Assembly: GCA_965228265.1 (NCBI GenBank)
Contig: OZ245804.1
Coordinates: forward strand, 1,364,001 to 1,428,000
Source: GCA-2732755 sp965228265
Lineage (GTDB): Bacteria; Planctomycetota; Phycisphaerae; Phycisphaerales; UBA1924
DNA length: 64,000 nt
Direction of reading: 5' to 3'
Part shown: positions 1-7,416 of the stretch, one piece after another
Numbering within the stretch: the first letter of the stretch is position 1
How the letters are laid out: each line of letters starts with the position of its first letter
Notes under the pieces: generated by a model
Told to the model about the DNA's origin: nothing
Database searches by the model: none
Seen by the model: only the letters and a program-made list of their open reading frames with translations
Position numbers and translations under genes: made by a program

Positions 1-2
1 GC

Positions 3-344
3 GTGCTGAACATCGGGCTGATCCTGCTCGTCTGGATCGGGCTTCCGGTCGTGCTGGCCGTGTATCTCGATTTCCGGGACGACTACAGCCGCTCCGGCGA
101 CCGGATCGAGATGGTCGCCCACGGCACGAGCCCGATGGGGCTGATCGCGAGCATTCTGGTGGACGATGTCAGCAAAGGCTGGGATTACAGGCCCGGTCGG
201 TACCACCTCGCCAACAGCCGGGTCAGTCGGACCATGATGATGTCGGCCGTGGGTGGTCTCGCGGCGGGGCACATCCTGCTCACGGGGATCGTGCTCTACG
301 CCTCGCGCCTCATCTTTAACAGGTGCTCGGGGCGAACGTCGTAA
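3..344 (+). CDS. membrane protein, probably the C-terminal part of a gene cut by the window edge
   Basis: The frame opens with a GTG at the very edge of the window, so these 113 residues may be the tail of a longer protein. Hydrophobic stretches lie at about residues 4-20 and 80-103, with a polar, charged segment between them. This would fit the end of a multi-pass membrane protein such as an ABC-2 type permease, but no family motif is visible and I do not assign one. It converges with the nitroreductase gene on the other strand, with only 6 bp between the two stop codons. Confidence 0.5.
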   Translation: MLNIGLILLVWIGLPVVLAVYLDFRDDYSRSGDRIEMVAHGTSPMGLIASILVDDVSKGWDYRPGRYHLANSRVSRTMMMSAVGGLAAGHILLTGIVLYASRLIFNRCSGRTS

Positions 345-350
345 CCGGGC

Positions 351-1043
351 TTACTCGTGCACGACGAGGATCTCGTCGAGCGGCTTGCGGTTGATGTCCG
401 GGACTACGCAGTTGTCGGCTGGGTATCCAACGGGGATGAGCAGGTAAGGCCGCTCGTGCGCGGGGCGGCCGAGGACTTCGGTCAGGAACTTCATCGGGCT
501 CGGCGTGTGCGTGAGCGTGGCGAGCCCCGCGTGCTGAGCGGCGGCGAGCAGCATGCCCACCGCGATGCCGACGGATTCGTTCACGTAATAGGTTTGCCCT
601 TCATCGTCGGTCTTCATCATCTTGAAGACGACGATCAGCCACGGCGCGGTTTCGAGGAAGGGTTTGTGCTCGTCGGTGGCGAAGGGGACAAGATCGGCCC
701 GCCACTCCTGGCTCACCCGGCGGTGGTAGAACTCGCGTTCCTCCTGCTCCGCGGCGGCCCGGATCTTCGCTTTGAGCTCGGGATTTGCGACCGCCACGAA
801 ACGCCAGGGCTGTTTGTTCGCCCCCGAGGGCGCGCTGCCGGCGGCCTGCACGATCGTCTGGATCGTCTCCAACGAGACTGGCTTGTCCGAGAACATGCGA
901 ACCGTCCGACGCCGACTCACGATGTCCAAGAACGCACGGGCGGCCTCCTCAGGCGAAGCACTCGGGCGGTATGGGTGGTAGGGGGTCATTGGGGCATCGT
1001 GGGGGCCATCGTGGGGGGAGCCGTGGGGGGCATCTTGGGACAT
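351..1043 (-). CDS. nitroreductase-family flavoprotein, iodotyrosine deiodinase-like
   Basis: This is an FMN-dependent nitroreductase fold protein of 230 residues from the ATG at 1043. The FMN phosphate-binding region (SRRRTVRMFSDKPV), the SGANKQPWRF motif and the closing LGRPAHERPYLLIPVGYP / RKPLDEI segments match iodotyrosine deiodinase more closely than ordinary NfsB-type enzymes. Glu102, Tyr106 and Lys127 occupy the spacing of the human IYD substrate triad (Glu157, Tyr161, Lys182). The N-terminus is a low-complexity His/Pro/Gly/Asp stretch encoded by G-runs around 1000-1040. An alternative start (MTPYHPY, position 989) would skip it. Reductive dehalogenation of halotyrosines is inferred; nitro-reduction cannot be excluded. 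Confidence 0.85.
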   Translation of the reverse strand: MSQDAPHGSPHDGPHDAPMTPYHPYRPSASPEEAARAFLDIVSRRRTVRMFSDKPVSLETIQTIVQAAGSAPSGANKQPWRFVAVANPELKAKIRAAAEQEEREFYHRRVSQEWRADLVPFATDEHKPFLETAPWLIVVFKMMKTDDEGQTYYVNESVGIAVGMLLAAAQHAGLATLTHTPSPMKFLTEVLGRPAHERPYLLIPVGYPADNCVVPDINRKPLDEILVVHE

Positions 1044-1146
1044 GGTTGCTCTCAAAATCGGGGGGCGGTCTTCGGATGAGCCGGGGGGTGTGGTGTCATA
1101 CCTCTTGCGGGCACAGTGTAAAGTCAACGCCCGCGGGAGACTGCTT

Positions 1147-2193
1147 ATGCCCGGATCGGTTTGTCTTGCAGTGTGTGTCGGCCTTGCGATCGCGGGTGCC
1201 GCGAGCGCCCAGTGGACCGATCGTCACGACCCGTCGATCGAGGTCCCGCCCGGCATCCCGCTGACAGAGGGGCGCTCCAACGCTGCGCTCCAGTATCACA
1301 TGTCCTGGATGATTCTTGAGCCGCTGCTCGAGTACAACGAGTTCACCTCGGACGAACTGGACGCGATGGACCGGGGCGAGCTGCCCGAGGGGTACGCGCA
1401 TCGGCTTGCCGAGAATCAGGAGGCGATCGCGGATCTCATCGCGGCGACGAGGCTCGAGCGGTGTGATTTCGGGACGCAGTACGAGAAGGGGATCGGGGCG
1501 CTCCTGCCGCAACTTAGCGTGATGCGCAACTCGGCGAAGCTGCTCGTCAACGATGCGCGACGCCTGCGGGGCGCGGACTCGGACGCGGTCGCCGAGCGAC
1601 TGGCAGCGACGATCCGCCTGGGCGAGCACGCCTCGCGCGGGAGCATCGTCATCGGTTCGCTCGTGGGCGTGGCGATCACGGAGCTTGCCCGCGTCGAAAC
1701 CGTCAAGCTGCTCGAAGCGGGCGAGCTGAACGCCCATCAGGCGGAGATCGTCAACAGCGCACTCGACCGCGTGCTCACCGACGATCCGTTCCACTCGCTC
1801 GAGGCGATCGAAACCGAGAAGGTCATGATGATCGCGTGGATCAAGAGCGAGTTCGTGGGCGAGGACGCGGGCAAGGGTTTGGCCGCGCTGCTGCAATACG
1901 AGAGCGACGATCAATCGAAGGAGCACCGGCAACTGAGCCGGATGACCGGCGAGCAGATCGCGGCTCTGACCGATGAGACCGAACGGGCGTACGACGACCT
2001 CATCGCCGCCTGGCAGGCCGATGACCCGTCGGGCGAGCTCAGCAAGATCGAACGCAAACTCGAACAGGGCGAGTACGGCCTGCTCACCAGGCTCCTGCTC
2101 CCGGCGCTCGGACGCTTCCGGGTGCAGACAACCGAGATCGAGCAGAACCTGCTCCGTCTTCGGAGCGAACTGACTGCTGTGCAGGAGGGGTGA
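1147..2193 (+). CDS. secreted protein of unknown function
   Basis: The 348 residues begin with a signal peptide (MPGSVCLAVCVGLAIAGAASA, cleavage near AQ), which is why the ATG at 1147 is preferred over an in-frame start at 1042. The mature part is rich in Glu, Leu and Arg and looks entirely alpha-helical, without cysteines conserved in any motif I recognise. It overlaps the following ECF sigma gene by four bases (GTGA at 2190), so the two are probably translated together. The protein may belong to the same regulon or stress response as the sigma factor. I do not recognise a family. Confidence 0.7.
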   Translation: MPGSVCLAVCVGLAIAGAASAQWTDRHDPSIEVPPGIPLTEGRSNAALQYHMSWMILEPLLEYNEFTSDELDAMDRGELPEGYAHRLAENQEAIADLIAATRLERCDFGTQYEKGIGALLPQLSVMRNSAKLLVNDARRLRGADSDAVAERLAATIRLGEHASRGSIVIGSLVGVAITELARVETVKLLEAGELNAHQAEIVNSALDRVLTDDPFHSLEAIETEKVMMIAWIKSEFVGEDAGKGLAALLQYESDDQSKEHRQLSRMTGEQIAALTDETERAYDDLIAAWQADDPSGELSKIERKLEQGEYGLLTRLLLPALGRFRVQTTEIEQNLLRLRSELTAVQEG

Positions 2194-2780
2194 ACGCGGC
2201 TGTGAAGGCGATCGACGAGCGCAAGCTGCTGGTACGCATGTCTCGGGGGCACGGCCCATCGGCCAGGCTCCTGTGGGATCTCTACGCCGCCAGGTTGATC
2301 GCGTTCGCCCGGTCGCTGCTGGCAACGCAGGGCGCGCAGCAGCACGCGGAGGACGTGGTGCAGATCGCGCTGTGCAAGGTCATGCAGGTCCCGCCGCACC
2401 GGATCCGCAAGGTGCAGGCGGTTGGGCCGTGGCTCTTTACGATTGTGCGGACATCGGCGCTGAACCACATGCGTGGCGAACGCCGGGAGATGAAACGCCG
2501 CGTGCACGCGGTGCCCGGGACGGATCTTGGGCCGCCCAGTTCGTTCGAGCTGCTCCGCCGCGCGGTGGAGGACCTGCCATCGGACGAGGCCGAGGTCGTG
2601 ACACTTCGTCACGCGGGCGGTCTGACGTTCGATCAGGTCTCGGAGGTGCTGGCGATCCCGCGTTCGACCGCGGCTTCGCGGTACTCGCGGGCGCTAGAGC
2701 GGTTGCGCGAGCAGCTCGCCGAGACGGCAGAGCCGAGCCAGCCGCTGAAATTCGTGGAGGGAACGCGTCATGTCAGGTAA
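2190..2780 (+). CDS. ECF-type RNA polymerase sigma factor
   Basis: This 196-residue sigma-70 family protein carries only regions 2 and 4, as in ECF sigma factors. Region 2 covers about residues 25-95 (AEDVVQIALCKVMQ, then VGPWLFTIVRTSALNHMR). Region 4 is the helix-turn-helix at about 125-180 (LPSDEAEVVTLRHAGGLTFD, then IPRSTAASRYSRALERLREQ). It starts with GTG, overlapping the stop of the secreted protein upstream, and its end overlaps the next gene by 11 bases. It should direct RNA polymerase to a small set of promoters. The one-TM protein immediately downstream is the obvious candidate for its membrane-bound regulator. Confidence 0.9.
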   Translation: MNAAVKAIDERKLLVRMSRGHGPSARLLWDLYAARLIAFARSLLATQGAQQHAEDVVQIALCKVMQVPPHRIRKVQAVGPWLFTIVRTSALNHMRGERREMKRRVHAVPGTDLGPPSSFELLRRAVEDLPSDEAEVVTLRHAGGLTFDQVSEVLAIPRSTAASRYSRALERLREQLAETAEPSQPLKFVEGTRHVR

Positions 2781-3078
2781 ACCAACACAGGACGAGGTGG
2801 TGCGCCTGCTCGATGGGGCGTACGACAGTTCCCGCATGCCGACCTACGGCGGCGAGGAGTTCTTGGCCGAGGTCCAGGCCCGTGCGCTCTCGGGCTGGCT
2901 CATCCGCGGAGCTGTCGCCGCTGGGATCGTGATTCTGATCGTCCTGGGTGTGATCGGGTACAGGCTGACCACGAGCCCGCCCGCGCTGCCCGATGAGTCG
3001 CCGATGCTCGAAGATCCGGAGAGCGTGCAGAGCCCGGCCAGGCTTGGCGACCGGGCCCGGATGTTCGGATCGGGTTGA
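2770..3078 (+). CDS. small single-pass membrane protein, possible regulator of the adjacent sigma factor
   Basis: The 102 residues comprise a short cytoplasmic N-terminal segment of about 40 residues, one strong membrane helix (about residues 44-66: IRGAVAAGIVILIVLGVIGY) and a Pro/Glu-rich C-terminal tail of about 35 residues. It overlaps the ECF sigma gene by 11 bases, the usual place for an anti-sigma factor. It lacks the HxxxCxxC zinc-binding signature of classical ZAS anti-sigma domains. The role is therefore inferred only from position and topology. Confidence 0.65.
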   Translation: MSGKPTQDEVVRLLDGAYDSSRMPTYGGEEFLAEVQARALSGWLIRGAVAAGIVILIVLGVIGYRLTTSPPALPDESPMLEDPESVQSPARLGDRARMFGSG

Positions 3079-3151
3079 GTGAAACCCGCCCTGATATGCC
3101 TGGGGTCCGATCGTGCAGCCGGGGTGCGAAGCTGGCCGATGATCGGGTGGG

Positions 3152-5980
3152 ATGCCGCGCATATCGATCGGACACAACCTGTGCTCAGGACTGGCTTTGG
3201 GTGCTCTGGTGCATTGCGGCGTCGCGCGGGCACAGGACACGCTTGGCAATGACCCGCTCAAGACCGACCGGGTCGTGGCCCTGTACAACTTCGAGGAGCC
3301 CGACAACCCATTCGATCTGCCTGGCTCGTTCTACCGGGCGCAGAGCGACCCGACGGCGGGCATCGAGCGTCCCGGGTACCCGGTCTTTAACCAGGCCGCG
3401 TTCGATTACGACGTCAGACACACGGGCGAGGCCTCGGTTCGCCTGCCGATCAAGCGGGGCAGTGTGGCGCTGCGGCTCCGTCCCGGCGCGCTGCCCGTCT
3501 TTCTCGAGGCCGACTACCGGGTGAGCTGCTACGTCCGGGGCGAGGGGCTTCAGCACGCCCGCTTCCGGCTCGTGGTGCGCTACCTGGACGCCAGCGGCAA
3601 CGCGATCGAGGGCTCCGAGCTCTACACCGATCCGATCCTGCCTCAGGCGCAGTGGGAGCGCGTCGAGCTTGTCGTGCCCGGCGGGCGCACGCCCGGGGCC
3701 GCGTTCCTGCAGATCGATACGGAAGTCGTGCAGCCCGAATTGATCGGACAGGCCGAGCTCGGCGAGCACCAGATCTGGCCCGAGGACTACTCGGGTCAGG
3801 CGTGGGTGGATGACATTCTCGTCGAACAGTTGCCCAGGCTTGTGCTCAGCACGCAGGCGCGTTCGAACATCGTGATGGCACCGGAGTCGCCCAGGCTGAA
3901 CCTGCTCGTGCGCGATTTGACGGGACTGGAGCTCAACGCCCGGCTGACGGTGCGCGATCATCTGGGGCAGGTCATCGATGTGCAGTCGCGCCGGGTCGAA
4001 TCGAGCCGGATCCCGAGTGTGTGGGAGCCGGAACTGCGTGGCTTCGGTTGGTACAGCGCCGAGATCGAGCTGATCTCATCGGGTCAGGTGATCTCCGTGG
4101 TGCCTGTTGAGTTCTGCTGGGTGCCGGGCCTCGACGAGGAAACGACGCTGGACTCCGCGGTGACGATCTCCCGGAGTCGTTTCGGCATGAGCGCCGAGCG
4201 CTACGAGCCTCAGCTGATCGAGATGCTGGACGAGCTGGCCCATCGGCTGGCCGCCGAGACGCTCGTTCTTGGCGTCTGGTCTGACGAGACCGACGAGTCG
4301 GAGGCGAACAGCCAGGCACTGCGTCTGGGTGCGCTCTCGAACACGACGGGCAGTGCGTGGAGTCGCCTGATTATCTCCTTGCCCGAGGTCCCGGTTTCGA
4401 TCCGGAAGCTGCTTCAGACGGATACGGACGAGGTCTTGCGTGTGCTGGCGACGACTGACGCGGATGAGCCAGAGCGGATCGAGAACCTGCTCGAGCCGCT
4501 GCTGGATCGCCTCGGCCAGTTTGTTCGCCGGTGGCGGATCGGTTCGCTCGAAGACGATGGCATTTTCTGGGATGCTGATCTTGGGCAGCGCATCGATCGG
4601 GCGCGGGGTGTGCTGTCGATGCTGGTGCCCGGACCGATCGTGGACGTTCCCTGGGCCTCGGATCTGGACTTCGCGCCGTTGCTCGACGCGTCAAACCTCG
4701 GCGCGGTGACGGTGCACCTGCCCGCGGGTTCGGGGATCCATGCCGTCACGGATGTGCTCCAGCGCTGGGCGGAATCAGGTCTTGATCAGACGAGTCGGCT
4801 CACGCTCGCGATCGGGACGGGCGGGAGCGCGGACTTCGGCCCGGCGCAGGCGTGCGCTGAGCTCGTCAAGCGTCTGGTGCTGGTCGAGGCCGCCGTTGCG
4901 GATCTTGATCTGAAACCCGCGCCGGATGTTGAACTGATCAAGCCCTGGAAGTGGTCGGAGGATCTCGATCCGGTGCTGCACCCGATGCCCGAAGCGGCCG
5001 CGTGGCGAGCGACGATCGATCGCCTGCGCGGCCGGCGCGTCTCGGCGAACCTCGCCTTCCAGCCCGGCACGCACGTGTACCTGCTCACGCCCGTGGATAC
5101 TGAGAGTGATCGCGGCGGCGCGCTCGTCGCGTGGAACGAAACCGCGCCGCTCGACGAAGCCGTGGTCAATATCTTCCTCGGTGAGGACGACGTCACCGTC
5201 ATCGATATGTGGGGCAACCAGTCCGGCACGATCAGCCCGACACGCATCGACATGGGCGAGGGCAAGGGCATCGACATCCACGAGATCCCCATCTCGACGG
5301 AGCCCGTGTTCATCGAGGGCATCGACGTCAACCTCGCGCTCTTCACGTCTTCGATCCGGCTGGACGAGCCCATGATCGAGTCCGTCCCCGGGCCGCACAA
5401 CCGGATGATCTCACTCACCAACCCCTGGACCGTCGCGATCGACGGCTCGTTGATCGTCACCGAACCGAGCCCGCGACTGCCCAGCGGCAGGCCCTCGGGC
5501 TGGGATATCTCGCCCCGCGTCGTGCGCTTCAGCGCCGGTCCCGGCGAATCAATCGAGATCCCCATCGCCATCGAATTCTCGCCCGTCGAGCAGACCGGGC
5601 AGAAACAGCTCGTCGTGGATGTGCTGCTGAGCGCGGGACCGGTAGCCGAACGCATCCGAGCCGCGTCCAAATTCGAGGTCTCACTGCCCGGCATCGAGCT
5701 CGACGTCCGCTCGCTCGTTTCGCCCAACGGCCAGGACGTCGCCGTCGAAGCCGTGGTCACGAATACGACGCTCGATCCGGTTGATCTGGACCTGGGCGCC
5801 TCGGCCCGTGGCTACGCGAGACAGGGCGCACCGATCTCGCAACTCGCTCCCGGGGCCGCGGTGGTTCGACGCTTTGTCTATCCAGATGGCGTCAACAAAC
5901 TCAAGGGTCACCACGTCTACGTGAGCGTCGATCACCTCGCTCGCAACGGCAAGATCAACAAGCGCATCATGATCGACTAA
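3152..5980 (+). CDS. large secreted multidomain protein of unknown function
   Basis: The 942 residues start with a signal peptide of about 27 residues ending in VARAQ. Residues of about 35-230 have the character of a jelly-roll carbohydrate-binding module (alternating strands, then QAWVDDILVEQLPR). The middle part (about 330-640) alternates helices and strands and could be a barrel-like domain. The last 300 residues look like tandem Ig-like beta-sandwiches (NPWTVAIDGSLIV; RVVRFSAGPGESIEIPIAIE). No catalytic motif is recognisable. It lies 73 bp after the sigma/TM pair on the same strand, so it may be part of that operon. Its stop codon shares bases (CTAA) with the convergent methyltransferase gene. 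Confidence 0.75.
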   Translation: MPRISIGHNLCSGLALGALVHCGVARAQDTLGNDPLKTDRVVALYNFEEPDNPFDLPGSFYRAQSDPTAGIERPGYPVFNQAAFDYDVRHTGEASVRLPIKRGSVALRLRPGALPVFLEADYRVSCYVRGEGLQHARFRLVVRYLDASGNAIEGSELYTDPILPQAQWERVELVVPGGRTPGAAFLQIDTEVVQPELIGQAELGEHQIWPEDYSGQAWVDDILVEQLPRLVLSTQARSNIVMAPESPRLNLLVRDLTGLELNARLTVRDHLGQVIDVQSRRVESSRIPSVWEPELRGFGWYSAEIELISSGQVISVVPVEFCWVPGLDEETTLDSAVTISRSRFGMSAERYEPQLIEMLDELAHRLAAETLVLGVWSDETDESEANSQALRLGALSNTTGSAWSRLIISLPEVPVSIRKLLQTDTDEVLRVLATTDADEPERIENLLEPLLDRLGQFVRRWRIGSLEDDGIFWDADLGQRIDRARGVLSMLVPGPIVDVPWASDLDFAPLLDASNLGAVTVHLPAGSGIHAVTDVLQRWAESGLDQTSRLTLAIGTGGSADFGPAQACAELVKRLVLVEAAVADLDLKPAPDVELIKPWKWSEDLDPVLHPMPEAAAWRATIDRLRGRRVSANLAFQPGTHVYLLTPVDTESDRGGALVAWNETAPLDEAVVNIFLGEDDVTVIDMWGNQSGTISPTRIDMGEGKGIDIHEIPISTEPVFIEGIDVNLALFTSSIRLDEPMIESVPGPHNRMISLTNPWTVAIDGSLIVTEPSPRLPSGRPSGWDISPRVVRFSAGPGESIEIPIAIEFSPVEQTGQKQLVVDVLLSAGPVAERIRAASKFEVSLPGIELDVRSLVSPNGQDVAVEAVVTNTTLDPVDLDLGASARGYARQGAPISQLAPGAAVVRRFVYPDGVNKLKGHHVYVSVDHLARNGKINKRIMID

Positions 5981-6777
5981 CGCGGCCCGAGAATCCAGAG
6001 CCCGTAGCCCGGCTCCTCAGGCTCGTCCGGTTCGCCCAGCACATCGGTGAACCCGATCACATGGAGCGCCGACCGGCCGATCGCGTTCTCCCACTGCGCC
6101 CTGTTGTACGTGCGCAGCGCGTAGTTCGATGAGATGAGCTGCTCGCCCGAGGGACGCGTTACCGTCAGTGTGCTGTAAACGAGTTCGCTGCGCGAGCCGT
6201 CTGCCGTCTCGGGGGGGATGTAGTTGACGACCTGCTTGACCTCGCACAGTCCTCGCTTGCCCTCCCAAACGTCTTCGCTGGGCATCTCCGAGCCGTAGAG
6301 AGAGAGGCTGATGCCCACGACGTACACGCCCTCGGGGTGGAGCGACTCGGCGACTTGTTCAAAGTGCGCCAGCAGATCCTCGTCGCTCTCTAGGTGACGG
6401 ATCGTGTTGATGACGTTGAAGGCGAATCCGACGGAGTGGGGCTCAAGCGCGCCCGCAAAGCCCGTCATATCCCCGACGAAAAGCGTGTGCCGATCGGCAA
6501 GGCCGGCTTTCTCGGCCCGGCGTCTGGCGTAGTCGATCATCCGCGGTTCGAGGTCGAACCCGATGACGCTGCGGTCCGGGTCTCTGCGTGCGGCCAGTCG
6601 AATGAGCCGACCGCTGCCGCAGGCCGGCTCGAGCCAGACGTCCGGCGCGCCACCCGCAAACGTGTGCGCGAGGCGTTCGAGGCAGTCGATCTCATCGGCC
6701 GTCCCCTCCGCGTGGAGGATGTCATACACAGACGCATCGGCGTAGAAGCTCTGCTCGATGTGCGGCTCGTCGCTCAT
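5977..6777 (-). CDS. class I SAM-dependent methyltransferase
   Basis: The 266-residue protein has a Rossmann-type methyltransferase core. Motif I is VWLEPACGSGRLIRLAARR (about residues 46-64), motif II is VIGFDLEPRMIDYARR, and a motif IV-like segment is GFAFNVINTIRHL. The start MSDEPHIEQSF at 6777 is chosen because the open frame upstream runs back through the bioY gene. The substrate is unknown; small-molecule methyltransferases of the Methyltransf_25 type look like this. It is the last gene of a minus-strand run that begins at 11,662 and lies 17 bp after bioY. Confidence 0.85.
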   Translation of the reverse strand: MSDEPHIEQSFYADASVYDILHAEGTADEIDCLERLAHTFAGGAPDVWLEPACGSGRLIRLAARRDPDRSVIGFDLEPRMIDYARRRAEKAGLADRHTLFVGDMTGFAGALEPHSVGFAFNVINTIRHLESDEDLLAHFEQVAESLHPEGVYVVGISLSLYGSEMPSEDVWEGKRGLCEVKQVVNYIPPETADGSRSELVYSTLTVTRPSGEQLISSNYALRTYNRAQWENAIGRSALHVIGFTDVLGEPDEPEEPGYGLWILGPR

Positions 6778-6794
6778 CACACTCCGACCGGGGC

Positions 6795-7406
6795 TTACCA
6801 GAACTTCCGGCACGACCGGGGCCAGACGGCAAGCCCGACCATGACCGCTGCGAACGTCTTGAGAATCATGCCCGGGATGAACGGAAGCACGCCGCCCTTG
6901 ATGCCGCGCATGAGTGTGTATGTCTCGTCCTCTCGGCCGCGCAGGAACGTCAGCCACAGCACACCCAGCACAAAGATGACGATGTGCCCGGCGAGCATCG
7001 CGGCAACGATCGCCCCCCAGCCGCGCACCGTGCGATCGCTCCGGCGGATGATGCCGTGGATCACCGGCTGCGCTGCGAGAAAGCCGACGAGGTAGCCCCC
7101 CGTCTGCCCGACAAGCACGCCCACCCCGGCCTTGCCTTCCGCAAAGACGCCCGCGCCGAGGGCGCCGACCACGAGATAGAGCAGCATGCTCGCCATGCCC
7201 CATCGAGCACCCAGACCCATCGCGGCAAGCGCGACCACAAGCGTCTGGAGTGTTTGCGGCACCCCGTCGGGAGGCATCGGGATCTTGAACTGCGCCGAAA
7301 TGCCCATCAGCATTGTGAAAAAGAGCGTCAGCGTCGCCTTCAGCAGGAACGCTCGCGATCGCTCGTCAACACCTGATCCGATGGCTGGCTTTGCGGCCTG
7401 AGACAT
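6795..7406 (-). CDS. bioY: biotin transporter substrate-binding component BioY
   Basis: This 203-residue membrane protein has about six hydrophobic helices. The BioY hallmarks are the motif PMPPDGVPQTLQTLVVALAA after the first helix and the GVLVGQTGGYLVGFLAAQP segment. BioY is the S-component of the ECF-type biotin importer, which binds biotin in the inner membrane. No energy-coupling components (BioM, BioN) are in the window, so it either works alone or with a distant module. It sits 10 bp downstream of recQ and upstream of the methyltransferase on the same strand; nothing shows biotin-dependent regulation here. Confidence 0.92.
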   Translation of the reverse strand: MSQAAKPAIGSGVDERSRAFLLKATLTLFFTMLMGISAQFKIPMPPDGVPQTLQTLVVALAAMGLGARWGMASMLLYLVVGALGAGVFAEGKAGVGVLVGQTGGYLVGFLAAQPVIHGIIRRSDRTVRGWGAIVAAMLAGHIVIFVLGVLWLTFLRGREDETYTLMRGIKGGVLPFIPGMILKTFAAVMVGLAVWPRSCRKFW

Positions 7407-7416
7407 AGAGGCAAGT

